Origin: Ilex aquifolium
Taxonomy: Eukaryota > Streptophyta > Magnoliopsida > Aquifoliales > Aquifoliaceae
Length of the DNA: 64,000 nt
Direction: 5' to 3'
Assembly (NCBI GenBank): GCA_951799425.1
Contig: OX637395.1
Location: forward strand, 13,432,451 to 13,496,450
Below are positions 1-11,000 of this stretch, piece by piece. The first letter of the stretch is position 1. Every line of letters starts with the position of its first letter. Under the pieces are notes generated by a model, which was given only the letters and a program-made list of their open reading frames with translations, did not search any database and was not told where the DNA came from. The position numbers and the translations under genes are program-made.

Positions 1-1075
1 GTGCCATCCAGAAGACTCCTATCCATAATTCTTGTTGAAGAGGAAGACTGAAGGAAACCAAGTGCATTAGGAAGCTTATCCGGAACTCCAGATGTGCATC
101 TGTAAGGCTACTCCGGAATTCCGGAGTCCTTATCTGGAATCTTCATCTGAAAGTCTGGACACTATTCATCTAGAATTCCGGATGAACATCCAGAAGATCT
201 CAAAAACTCTCTGGAATTGCACAATCTAAAGGAATCAAGCCAAGGCCAAAACAGTGGGTTTCTCAAGAAGTCTGGATGGCTATCCGGAATTCCAGGTGTA
301 GCTGTTATGCTTCCAATGGTCATATCCGAAAGACTATCTAGAAGGCCAGATAGGTTTCTGAAGGCGATGTATTTGACTGATGAGCTTCCATTCTCATTAT
401 ATACACCCAAACTATAAATAGGGCCTTGTGAGATTTGAAGAGGGTCTTTTTAAGCTAAAAAGTGAGATTGATTGTGCTTATGTCTACATCTTGAAAAGAA
501 GATTCTTGTGAATATTTTATTCTCTTCTCTTCTATTTTCTAGTGCTTTGTGAGATTATTGTATTGAGAAAATATTCTTGAGAAAGAGAGCTTATTGTATA
601 TTCTTATTGAAGTGTGCTAAAGAGGAGTTTATTATTTGTATCTAGAAAAAGTGTGCAAGGGTTTCATTCTCACCTATTGAAGAAGATAAAGCTAGTGAAA
701 GGGAAACTTTTTTTTTTATTATTATTAATTTTTTTTTGGGGGGGAGGGGGAGGGGGAGGAAGAGAGGAGAGGAAGACTTGAACCCTTAACCTTAAGAAAA
801 CAAAACTTTCACAAGGTAAAGAGCACCATTAGACCAAAGACCCGTTGGTGAAAGGGAAACTCCACCAAGTGTTTTGGGATCGAACCTCTATAACTTGTGT
901 TTGTGTCTCTTTCTTTACTCTCTTATATATTGTTTGCCTACATTCCGATTCATTACACATTTATTGCAGACTCACTCACCTTCAATCAAAATAATTTTAT
1001 AAATAGTGATCTTATTTTGTAAAGAGTTTTTGAAAAGTAAAAAACTTAATTCACCCCCTATTAGGTTGCATTTGG
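1..1075 (+). mobile_element. Probable LTR or LTR-retrotransposon fragment (left end outside window)
   Basis: The stretch opens with many short TCCGGA-centred near-palindromes and 'TCCGGAATTCCGGA'-like words (about 60-300). A pyrimidine-rich leader follows, and it ends in TTCACCCCCTATTAGG and GGGCCTACA, which resembles the end of large copia LTRs. It is interrupted by a SINE at 709-847. No primer-binding site follows, so it may be a solo or truncated LTR. The left boundary is not in the window. No convincing coding sequence is present. The family call rests on resemblance only. Confidence 0.3.
709..847 (-). mobile_element. tRNA-derived SINE with 14-bp target-site duplication
   Basis: On the minus strand the element has a box A-like TGGTCTAATGG (plus 827-836 region) and a box B-like GGGTTCAAGTC (plus 775-785), the internal Pol III promoter of tRNA-derived SINEs. 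It ends in an A-rich tail, seen as the T-run from 709 on the plus strand. The 14-mer GTGAAAGGGAAACT occurs at 695-708 and again at 848-861, which is the expected target duplication. The element sits inside the LTR-like sequence and is therefore younger than it. A C-rich stretch separates box B from the tail. Confidence 0.75.
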
Positions 1076-2687
1076 GCCTACATCCTCCTCTAGGTATATG
1101 CAATGATTACAAACTAATGGACTTATATATTTCAAATCAACGATGGTCCATCCTATAGCACTTCGATGATGCTTGAGGACCTCTAATAGCTTAGACTCCT
1201 AGGACTTTGTGAGGTTAGATGAAATTACCACCGGATAAGACTCTCCATCCCCAAGGAATGCATACTTCAAATTAGATGGGAGGGATTTCAATTCAGATTT
1301 TGGTGGGTTGACACTATTTTAGAATATATGTAGTGAATTGTTCGATTTTCGAGTTTGATGCTTATTCTAATTTCTTTTTTGTAGGTATTGTGGATAAAAT
1401 TAGATGATTAATAAAGCAATACAAAAAATCAAATAATGGAGGAGGGATCCGAACTAGAAGACTGTTAAACAGATGAAGGAAAAAACGATCTTGGACAAAG
1501 AATCACATGCGTCTGGATGCAAGTATCCCGGCCAGACTCAACCCTTGTACTGGACGATAAAGCAAAGACACCCTTGGGCAGAAAGCCAAGTGCGTCTGGA
1601 CGCGCTAATCCTGTTAGGACATGCCTGGAAGATTTTTGGCAGAAATATAGAACTGTTCAAATGCACCTAATCTATCTGGATGCAAGGAGCTATGTTGGAA
1701 TAGAAGGTGTGCATTGTCACGACGCATTTTGACCGTCAGGATGCATGTTGAATTTGTCATGTATGTGGTTTGACTGAAATACAATCCTTGTAGGTTTGAA
1801 ATTGTGTCATGGGTAACCCTAGACAACCTCTTTTATGAAGAGAGAAATCCCTTCTTTAGTAGCCTTTTTACATTATTTTCTGGTTTTTGGAGATGTACCA
1901 TGAATCGTAAGTAATTCTCTTGTACCTCTTTAATTAGGGTAATAGATCTATAATATCTATTCAGATGATTATGTTATGTAATTAATATTTCGATCTTAAT
2001 GTTAAATATTTATTTTCTTTAATTGATTGAATGTCTTGAGTAAAGTTTTATACTTTGTAAAATTGTTCATTGTTTGTTGAAAAGATTGAGTTTTTTATAT
2101 AACCAATGCTTATAATTCCCTTCAAGTATTTAAACTTATTCTTCAAATATTTTTTTTCAGATCAATCAAGTTAATTGAGTACGTAAAAAAATATTTTTTA
2201 ATTAAATACACTGGTGTTAGAAATTAACCAAGTTAGGTGACTAAGCCCAGGAAGTTAATGGGTTAGGGCTTAAGGACCGTATGCAGAACTAAGAAAGAGC
2301 CTAGGGGGCCATGCCTCTCTCACATTTTTTAAAGTGAAAATTGGGACCGAGTCTTCTTAGATGGACTTATAATGACTTGAGTCTGGCAAAATAATTTATT
2401 TGGGGGTAAGTCCGTTTTTAAACTTATATGTAGGTACTTAAATCCACTTTTTTGTTTTTATCTCAAAAATACCCCTAACGGTGTTAGTTTTGTTCAGTTT
2501 ATGGAAAGCCACAGAGGTTAGTTCATTGAGATATAAATGGAAGGAAGATATGCCTACCTGATTTTAAGCTAGTAATTGTCTGTCACAATCTTTCCATAAT
2601 ATTTAAAATTCAAATTTTTATTCATTATTCGTATGTTACACATTGATCAAATTGAAAATTAAAGTCTACCACTATGATCGAAAAAAC
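1076..2687. other. Intergenic DNA without a recognised gene
   Basis: AT-rich sequence with no convincing coding region. At 1500-1740 the words TCTGGATGCA, GTCTGGACGC and CCAGAC recur several times in both orientations, in the same style as the TCCGGA cluster at the window start. This suggests another fragment of a retroelement LTR with sub-repeats. Nothing else is recognised. Confidence 0.4.
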
Positions 2688-3080
2688 TCAAAAAAATTGT
2701 GCATGAAGCACCAACAAAAACTGAATCTGATTTGGGAAAAAAAGTACTTTGATGTATTCATCACTAACTAACATCTTACATGAGGCTTCCGATTCAAATT
2801 CTCTGTCGAAAAACGATGTTTTAGAGCTCATACTTTCTTCCTCAAAGAATTCTTGGTGAATTTCATCAACCAAAATTTCCCCCAAGCAGCTTCTAACAAC
2901 GTCATCTAACTGTAAAATGGGCTCATCATGGAAAGTAAAATTTCCAACCTCCAATGAATCACCTTTTTCCTGAATCAGATTCATCATTAGATTGGATATG
3001 ATTATCAACTTTACCATCAACACATGAAACAAAGTATGTCCCTGCACCAACAAGGTGTTCGACGAAATGCCTCGAAGCAT
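2688..3080 (-). CDS. Unrecognised 130-codon open reading frame, possible gene fragment
   Basis: The frame encodes 130 aa. The part from about residue 40 is acidic and protein-like (LEVGNFTFHDEPILQLDD, then EIHQEFFEEESMSS). I do not recognise a family. It lies directly beside a T-rich minisatellite (3085-3540), with no obvious promoter or splice partners. It may be the last exon or a captured piece of a plant gene, or chance. The composition is less biased than neighbouring spurious frames, which is the only reason it is listed. Confidence 0.2.
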   Translation of the reverse strand: MLRGISSNTLLVQGHTLFHVLMVKLIIISNLMMNLIQEKGDSLEVGNFTFHDEPILQLDDVVRSCLGEILVDEIHQEFFEEESMSSKTSFFDREFESEASCKMLVSDEYIKVLFFPNQIQFLLVLHAQFF

Positions 3081-3084
3081 GTTA

Positions 3085-3540
3085 CTATTTTTTCAATTCT
3101 TGAAATACCATGTTACTATTTTTTTTTTTTTTTTTGCGCATGTTACTATTTTTTTTTGCATAAGTTACTATTTTTTTGGATGATCGGCGAGGTTTCGATT
3201 TAGATCTCGATTTAGTTGGTTATTTATTTTTATGAAGAAGACGACGTTGTACCGGTACAATTTTTTTTTTCATATTACTATTTCTGTTTTGTTGGGCTTG
3301 TTCATGTTACTACATTTTTTCATGTTACTATTTTTTATTAAACATGTTACTATTTTTTTTATAAGCATGTTACTGTTAATATTGAATGTTATTATTTTTT
3401 TTAAAATATCAATATTCAATGTTACTATTTTTTGTTGAGTACGTTACTATTATTTTTTTTTTCAAATATTAATGTACGATGTTACTATTTTTTATTTTTT
3501 GAATGTTACTATGTTTTTGTGTTTAAATGGTACTATGCCC
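3085..3540 (+). repeat. Degenerate minisatellite built on TGTTACTATTTTTT
   Basis: The word ATGTTACTATTTTTT recurs about fifteen times with spacers of 5-30 bases, strongly T-rich on the plus strand. Frames across it encode only Phe/Leu/Ile-rich strings and are treated as spurious. Confidence 0.8.
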
Positions 3541-3623
3541 TACCCAACGCGACTTGGACAGAGATTGGGGTCTCCAACACACTTCATCACTTCTGGACTA
3601 GCCCCCTCCACCACCAGTGGATC

Positions 3624-3912
3624 CAGGGCCGGCTGACACTAGAAGCAAGTGAAATGGGCCCTAAAAATGAGGAGCCCAAATTATATTTTTTTATGGGTCA
3701 TTGGGAGGCCGGTACCTCCCAAAAAACTTAATAGGATAAAAGTACACTTTTTAAAATAATTGGGATAGAAGTACATGTGCTTAAAAAAAGTCATAAAAGC
3801 CCTTTTACCCCTACCATAAATAGTGCATACCTAATTGAATGTGAGACTTTCAAGATTAGAATGTGAGACTTTCAAGATTCTTTTTGATATTTGTGTATCA
3901 TTTGAATTTTAA

Positions 3913-3948
<36 letters not shown>

Positions 3949-4835
3949 TCGAAAAAGAGAGACACGATATAAATCGTCATGCAAACAGTGTCACCAAAGA
4001 GAGACACGATATAAATTGTCATGCAAACAGTGTCACCAAAGAGAGACACGATATAATGACAATGGGGGTCCAATGACATTCCATGATGCCACTGATTGGA
4101 CTCCCATTGTCATTATATCGTGTCTCTCTTTGGTGACACTGTTTGCATGACGATTTATATCGTGTCTCTCTTTTTCGACTCCATATATATATATATATAT
4201 ATGAAATTTTAAAATTCAAATGATACACAAATATCAAAAAGAATCTTGAAAGTCTCACATTCTAATCTTGAAAGTCTCACATTCAATTAAGTATGCACTA
4301 TTTATGATAGGGGTAATTATGGAATACAATTTAGAAAGAATTTGAAAATGTTTTAAAATGTGTATTTATTGACAACTATTTAATGAAAAAGAGGACTTAA
4401 AGGAGGATAAGTTTGGAGGTGGTACTTAAAGTCAACTAAGTTTTGAAAAAGGTACCCCCATCCCATTATCTCTTTTTTTATCTTTATAATATGGGTTAAT
4501 CTGCTCGAGAATATAATGGAATAAGAGGCCCAAAAAAATACAAAATTTGATTTTCTCTCTTCTTCTTTAATAAACTTTACACTGTCGCATCAACGATGAT
4601 CACTCACCTAAAAGATCACTCCTTCTCTCTTCATTTATTATCAATTCAATCACTCTCCATAATTAGGACATATACAAATACATTTACATAAATAAATCTT
4701 ACCTACCTCTCTCTTTCGTCTGATTATAAGTTCATAACGCATTAAAAAAATAACATAACCATGATAAAATAGCATATTATAAAGCCCCCACTTAAAATTT
4801 CGTTTAGGGACTCAAATTCTATTGAGCCAGCCTTT
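3624..4835. mobile_element. Non-autonomous hAT-like element, 1.2 kb, 8-bp TSD
   Basis: The ends are CAGGGCCGGCT (3624-3634) and AGCCAGCCTTT (4825-4835), imperfect inverted repeats. The 8-mer AGTGGATC flanks both sides (3616-3623 and 4836-4843), the duplication length made by hAT transposases. No transposase frame is seen inside, so it would need enzyme from elsewhere. Most of the interior is the long inverted repeat at 3810-4317, which may be a second element nested inside. Confidence 0.7.
3810..4317. repeat. Long near-perfect inverted repeat (hairpin) with 20-nt loop
   Basis: The left arm (3810-4074) pairs with the right arm (4095-4317) around a 20-nt loop. Both arms carry GACTTTCAAGATT twice, an (AT)n run, and CACGATATAAATCGTCATGC. 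The left arm has one extra copy of a 42-nt unit (CACGATAT starts at 3963, 4005 and 4047), so the arms differ in length. By eye mismatches are few. It may be a fold-back or long-TIR MITE. A transcript across it would form a stem of more than 200 bp. Confidence 0.85.
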
Positions 4836-5029
4836 AGTGGATCAAGTTAAGCTGCACCTCAAAAGCCCAATCCCCATATCCTTATTTGCCTTGGGCAACC
4901 TTACAGTATCGTCTTCCAAGGCCATGATACCGCTGCCAAAGAAATAGTCCGTCAAGCAATCTCCTGAGCCTATGAATTCCGTAGCCTGTTACCAACCACC
5001 ACCAGGCCCCTAAAATCCCATATTGTAGT

Positions 5030-5472
5030 TGATTGGAAACCTTCCGGCTACTAATTGGTACAAACTCAACACGAATGGCGCGGCCTGAGCAAACCCATGT
5101 CTAGCAGGGGCAGGGGGTCTATGCAGGAACTCAGAAGGTCAACTGATTATATGTTTCTATGTGAAACTGGGCATAACTACGATGCCTTGGAGTGGAATTC
5201 TGGGGCTTACGTAAGGGCCTGCAAATAGCTCTCCAGCATGGCCTTCCAAAGCTGGAGGGTTCAGTGGACGCAAAGCTAGTGATTGATCTCATCAACAATC
5301 CCAACACAGTAGACCATCCACATAGCTCAATGATCAATGACTGCAGGTGGCTGATGACCCAGTTCCAAGAGCTGTGAAGCAAGATATGAGGGAGTCCAAT
5401 CAATGTGCAAACCTACTCGCAAAAAAGGGAACCCTCTCCCTTGATCCTCTACGTAGAAACTGTATTATGTGA
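5030..5472 (+). pseudogene. RNase H-like domain remnant of a retroelement (RVT_3 type)
   Basis: Translated fragments resemble the plant RNase H-like domain found at the C-terminus of LINE-derived proteins. They are a W-x-KLNTNGA start (about 5045-5080), an FWGLRKGLQIAL helix, VDAKLVIDLI, and ESNQCANLLAKKGTLSLDPL (about 5390-5450). The first catalytic Asp of the usual NTDGA is Asn here. Stop codons and at least one frame change break the reading. The Glu and second Asp positions remain readable in the 5192-5377 frame. It is a dead fragment, most likely the 3' part of an L1-like element. Confidence 0.6.
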
Positions 5473-5739
5473 AAATATTTTAGGTGCGGGTTATACACCG
5501 GTGGACGGCTCTTATTCGAGGTCTCAAGGACGAAGAAAAGTCAAAATGTGGTTTTATCTTGTGCTTTTGTAAAACTATTATAGAAGTTTAGTTTTGGGCA
5601 TGTAAATATATGAAATTGATTGTAATCGAACTGTACGACCTATGTTTTATGTGAAAACTCTATTATACATGTGTTGGGTTGATATAAAATGGATTGGAAT
5701 GGAATGAAAATCGAAAACGGATGAAACAAGCAAAATTGA

Positions 5740-5935
5740 GCACACCTACTGGCAGAACTTTATGTTTTTCTACCAGTAGATGTGGTGCATTAGGCAGCTT
5801 TTACCGATAGGTTTAGCCAATACAACTTTTCCAGTAAAGTTCTCCTACCGGTAGAACGTCACTATTCCTACCGGTAGAAGAATTCCAGTAGGCCATTTCT
5901 ACCGGTAGAACAGGGACCACTTCTACCAAATTAGG
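5740..5935. repeat. Cluster of CTACCGGTAG palindromes
   Basis: Perfect or near copies of the palindrome TTCTACCGGTAGAA occur at about 5771, 5849, 5870 and 5897, with decayed copies (TTACCGATAGG, TTCCAGTAAAG) between them. The sequence between the palindromes is not repeated. The role is unknown. It resembles the sub-repeat clusters seen near 60-300 and 1500-1740. Confidence 0.6.
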
Positions 5936-7702
5936 GCCGATATTACGAGTGTGACGTACCTAGTCTGTCAACCGGGTGATACATTGAATATTAACAAGTT
6001 CATGTTAAAAAATACTCTGCACATATCCGATTTGTTTATTAACTCATGTCTAACAAATCGTATCATATCGAGTTCATGTTGTATTTGAATAATGTATAAC
6101 CAATATATGAACGAATCATGTCGTGTATTTCTTTTGATTGACTTCACTTAAACCCGATTCGTTTATTAATCATGTCATGCGAATTTACTCATTTATAAAA
6201 CATGTGGCGTAAAGAAGATCCAGGTCATCTAATTTTGTATTGTGTTAATAAATCGTATTATATTTTAACACCCTAAATGTACTCTAGACTCGTATATATT
6301 GTATAACTAAATTACTACCCTTTCATTACCAACTAAAAAACAAAACTGTAAATTTTGATAGCAACATCCTAGCAAGTAACAAGTTGAAGCCTGTCGATGG
6401 ATATACATAGAAACCATGCCAAAATGATACGTGCTGAAGGAAATCTACCACAACAAAAGTACTAGGGTGTCTTTTCAATGAAAACCTAAAACATCCGTGT
6501 TTGCGTGGTCACACTTGACTCCTAAATCTGTAAGTCTGTTGTACCAAATATGAGGGCGTGGATGGGTTTGATCTCACACAGACCTAGAAGGCTAGAATTT
6601 AGCATTGTTATTTTGCCACCAACCAACGAAGATAAGCAGAGTTTAAATTGTTCAATGTTCTAGAAAGCAGCCAATAAAAAAAAAAACTCGTACTAGTGTA
6701 CTAAGCTCCTGCTTATGTTTGATCTGGAGGCTAGAAGCTTGTGTATTGGACAGAATATTTAACTTGGCTGTTGGTTGTGGACATAAATTCTAAGTTTTTT
6801 AAGGTCAAGGTTCCTATTTATTTGAAGAATATAATGTTCTAGTGACTAAATCTAATCAAAGCAGCACATAACCGATAAGCGCATATGATTCTTAGCAATT
6901 TAAAACATATTTGATGAATTATAAAGGCATGGCAATATACAATAGTAACTAAAAAAACTTCAGTTTCCAATATTTTCTCGAGTTTTTTTGCCCTATTTAT
7001 CTGCAGTGTACAACTCATTGGCACCTACTTTTTTACAGATCACTGTTACAATCAAGCATTAACTGTTATAGCTTTGTAATAACACACCTATAACAGAGCG
7101 AATCGCTACCCTAGAACAGTGAAGAAAAGCCAAAAATTGGATTCGGTAGAAGTCCCCAAGAGGGACACATAAGAAATCCTGCCTCTGTCTTTGGCAAGAG
7201 TTGACACCTGAACTTCTTGGTTGGCAGAATCACAAGAAAATCAAGATTCACCAATTTAAGATATATTGTGGATAGAGGCTCTTGTGGAAATGCAGCAACT
7301 AAAAAACAAGCCAAATGACACAATAACGAGTACTAAGACAACTAAAAGCTCTACAGGAAAATTTCACCAATCTACTTGTGCTGGTAAACAAGGGGGAGGT
7401 TGTAAATGCTAGCCCTATATTCGCTGCCGAATTCTAGATTGGAAACCAGCATGCAATATCTCCATATCAGAAATATATACACAAGGTACATACACATATA
7501 TGGGCAATGCTGAGTACAATAAAACTTCACATAAGGCAAATGAAAATGGAACTAAATTGTTATATGTTTCCTTTGATATTTTCAAAAGTATTTCTGTAAT
7601 GCAATATATTTGGGTAACAAATTATATATATATATAATGAGATAGGGAGAGAGAGAAGCTCTCCGAAGCAAACAGAAAAGTAGCAGTCATATGAGCAGTC
7701 CT
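5936..7702. other. Intergenic and 3' flank of the EF-hand gene
   Basis: AT-rich sequence without a recognised gene. The part just below 7703 should contain the 3' untranslated region of the minus-strand EF-hand gene. A short (TA)n run is present at about 7625-7640. I cannot place the poly(A) site. Confidence 0.4.
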
Positions 7703-8020
7703 CTAATTGTCAAGATCATGAAAAACTGGACTGGCTTCAAGCTGCTCTGCAAATTTCTCAAGGATCTCCTTCAAAAGTACCACAAAGTCATTCTTCTCTG
7801 ATACTGCAGCAAGCTTTCCATTATTTATATCGGCAAATATTGCATCATAGAGAAGAATCACCACTTCATCATCTTGTAAGGGCGGTAAGCCCAACTCCTT
7901 CCCATTTATCTCAAGAAACTTCCTAATTATGTCTGTACTCCTTTGCTCATTCTTTTGATTACGCTTTTTACGCATTATCCTCTCCACGGTGTCGTCCAGT
8001 AGCTTCTCATTGGCCAGAAG
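7703..8020 (-). CDS. EF-hand gene exon 4 (terminal)
   Basis: The acceptor ATGATGCAG is followed by CTTCTGG. The exon encodes residues 222-326, from [16 protein letters not shown] to [10 protein letters not shown] and a TAG stop at 7703-7705. A second, non-canonical EF-like segment ([15 protein letters not shown]) lies near residues 278-292. It lacks a proper 12-residue loop. Confidence 0.85.
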   Translation of the reverse strand, partial: LLANEKLLDDTVERIMRKKRNQKNEQRSTDIIRKFLEINGKELGLPPLQDDEVVILLYDAIFADINNGKLAAVSEKNDFVVLLKEILEKFAEQLEASPVFHDLDN

Positions 8021-11000
8021 CTGCATCATTCCTCAAGAGATAAACAAATTTATCAAATAATTCTAATACTTCCTTTTACATCAGCAGGAATTCTAATTTC
8101 AAATTTGTTGAAGCCCAAATCAATTCTATTTTGCCTTTTCATCACGTAGGCAAGCAGGGTATCTCAAACATTTAATAGGCAGATAGCCCAAATGCTGTAA
8201 GCATTTTTCATAATATTTGCCAAGCTCTAAGACTAATCCAAAGAATTTCAAGGATCACAGATAATGGTGTATGATTCTTTCCTCTTTTTATGATGTGCAC
8301 TTCCCTCATTCCACGTTTCCAGTTTAACCTTTTCCACTTATAAACCATTCAATCATCAATTTTTTACTATTTTTATTATTTTGCAATACTATTATCCCCC
8401 AATTTAAACATGTGATAACAGCTTGTGGTGAAATGTTGATAGAGAACACAAAATGTGTTGCTGGAAGTTCTTGTTTTTTCATTCATTTGAAATAAAATGC
8501 TGCCAAATCGACTCAAATACAGCAAGCAATTTAAAGTAACAGTTACCAGAAGACGGGCAATTACATACCTTTCTTAGCTGAGAACCATTATTGACCTTGA
8601 TGTTCTGGATGACAACAGCAGGCTTTTCAGCCAGGGCATCTGCCAATTCCTGCAGAATCGGCTGTAGCAATTGAGCAAATTGTGCTTGCCCCAATTCTTC
8701 ATCCCCCTCAGCCACATGTTTCTTTAAGATATCAACTAGTTGAGGGAATTCTGTTCAACAACAAAATCGCCAAGCATCGCAAATTACAGGCTGGATGATG
8801 GAATTCATGGGAACTTGGTAAGGAACAGTCAAACGGTGGGCATAAGGGAAATCTTGATGGAGGCTTTGCTGCTAGTGCAAACCTTGGACATTACCCCTCC
8901 CAAGGGCGGCAGAGCTCTCTAACCTAGACCATGAGCCTTCGTAATCACCCATAAACCTCATCCAGGAAGGAGGAACCAAGCTAAGGGAATTAGATTAAGG
9001 CTAATTACCCAATTTGGTCCCCATTCATTGAGGTACTGAATAGGGGTGGACTGTGGGCTGGTTACAAAATTGATATGTGGTATAAATTACACAAAGAGTC
9101 TGACCTCGTAGTCAAACCCAAAAATGTAACAGTCATACAGTAAAAATTTGAAATTTGAGTCAAACAGTTCTATTCCAACCATAATATGATAACAGAGCGA
9201 TGCTTCATTGAGGGTACTTGGTAGCATAGGTGTTAGTATCGTACGATATGCAATACTTATCGTATAATACGTTTCCATACATGAAGAAAATAATACGTAT
9301 CGCTTAGGTGTATCGGATTTGCACTGTATCGTACGATACGTCTGATACGAGACGATACACACGAGTTGTCCGAGGCAAAACTTTTTTTTTTTTTGGGGGG
9401 ATTTTAACTAGAAAATGATTTCCTTTCACACGGAAGTAATTTTTTTTTAAAACTAGGTAGTGAAACAATATCATTTCACTATCTAAGGTTTTAAAAAATA
9501 AAAATCTTCTTTTGTACTTTGTTTCATCACAGGAGCAAATAGTTTAATTGTTAAAAGTGTCCTCTCTTCTGGCTCCTTTAGATGTTTGAACTAGAACCCT
9601 CTAAATTTTGATATTGATGAATTACATTAGAACCTTGAATACTTAGATCGTTAACTTTTTGTTTTGGTCCTTGTAGTCACTTTAAAGTATTTTATGTGAT
9701 AAATTTTTGGTGCAATGAAATGCTATTATTAACTTTTCTCACAAGTATACATATTTTTTATATCTTTTATAAAATTGCAACCATCTTACAATACACAATA
9801 CGTTATGATATGTGATACACGATTTTTGAAAAACGATACGTCTTCCGATTAGGGCTGTTAATCAAGACAAGCTTGAACATTATTTAAGGCTCGTTTATGT
9901 GTTAATTGTTAAACGAGTCAGCTCGTTTATGTGTAAATTAGGCTTGACAAAGGCTCGAATTCAGCTCGATTAACAGCCCTACTTCCGATACACGTTTTGA
10001 TTAGGGTTGACTTTGTGCAAACTTAATATTTTGTGTAAATTACAGCGTCCAACCTTGTATTGAAACCCACAAACTTAATAGTCATACATATAGTAAAACT
10101 TCGAGTCATACAGTTCTATTCCAACGCATAATTGGAAAAATCCAACGATCATTCGATATCGAGTTCAATGATGAACCAAATCTGACAATAAACCAGTGGT
10201 GCGAGTATGATAAAGTCTCAAACATATATATCATCTAGATGTGCAAAAGTGTAGGCTGTCTTAACGAACATGATGGTGCAATAACAGTCAATAGTGAACT
10301 GCAGCTAAATAACTCATATAATTTAATTTCGAGTGTCACAAGTGCACAACATAGTAGATGTGAAAGTGAAGCATATAAGCAAATATCTAGTATAAACACA
10401 GAGTCAAAATGTCCAAGCACATAGTTGTCAATGACGTAATAAACCTTCTCTATGCATCATATCGTCAAACGCTATTAACAGTAAAATTTGTCATAAAGCA
10501 GCCAACCCACATGCTTACCATAAAAATGTGGGAAGAGAACAAAAATAAAACATTAGAACCTAGAAGCAGATGGTAATTTGATTTTCTACCACACTTAAAC
10601 TTTGATGGGCCAAAACGGCCAAACGAATTTTCCATTTTGAACTCTCTGGGACAAGGTACCTTTACCTACCATAACTTCAAATGGTGTAACGATCAAGCAT
10701 GTAAAGTAGGACATTATTTCCACAACAAAATGATATTTCTTCAGGAACTTGCAAAAACCTTTGAATACTTTTTTGTGTGGTGAAGAATAGTTGGGTTTAA
10801 GCACTAATACCTAGTGGTGACTGTTATGGCAGACAGAACGGAGAAGAAATGAGGTAATGCCACTTAACCAAAATACAGCAGAAGTATATAAATCAAAATT
10901 TCCAGTTTTGTAGTTGTCTTGACCTGTATAGGGTTATTGCATGTTTTTGCCCCTCAAATTCATACTCAATTTTAAACTACACTTGATATTCCATTACTAA

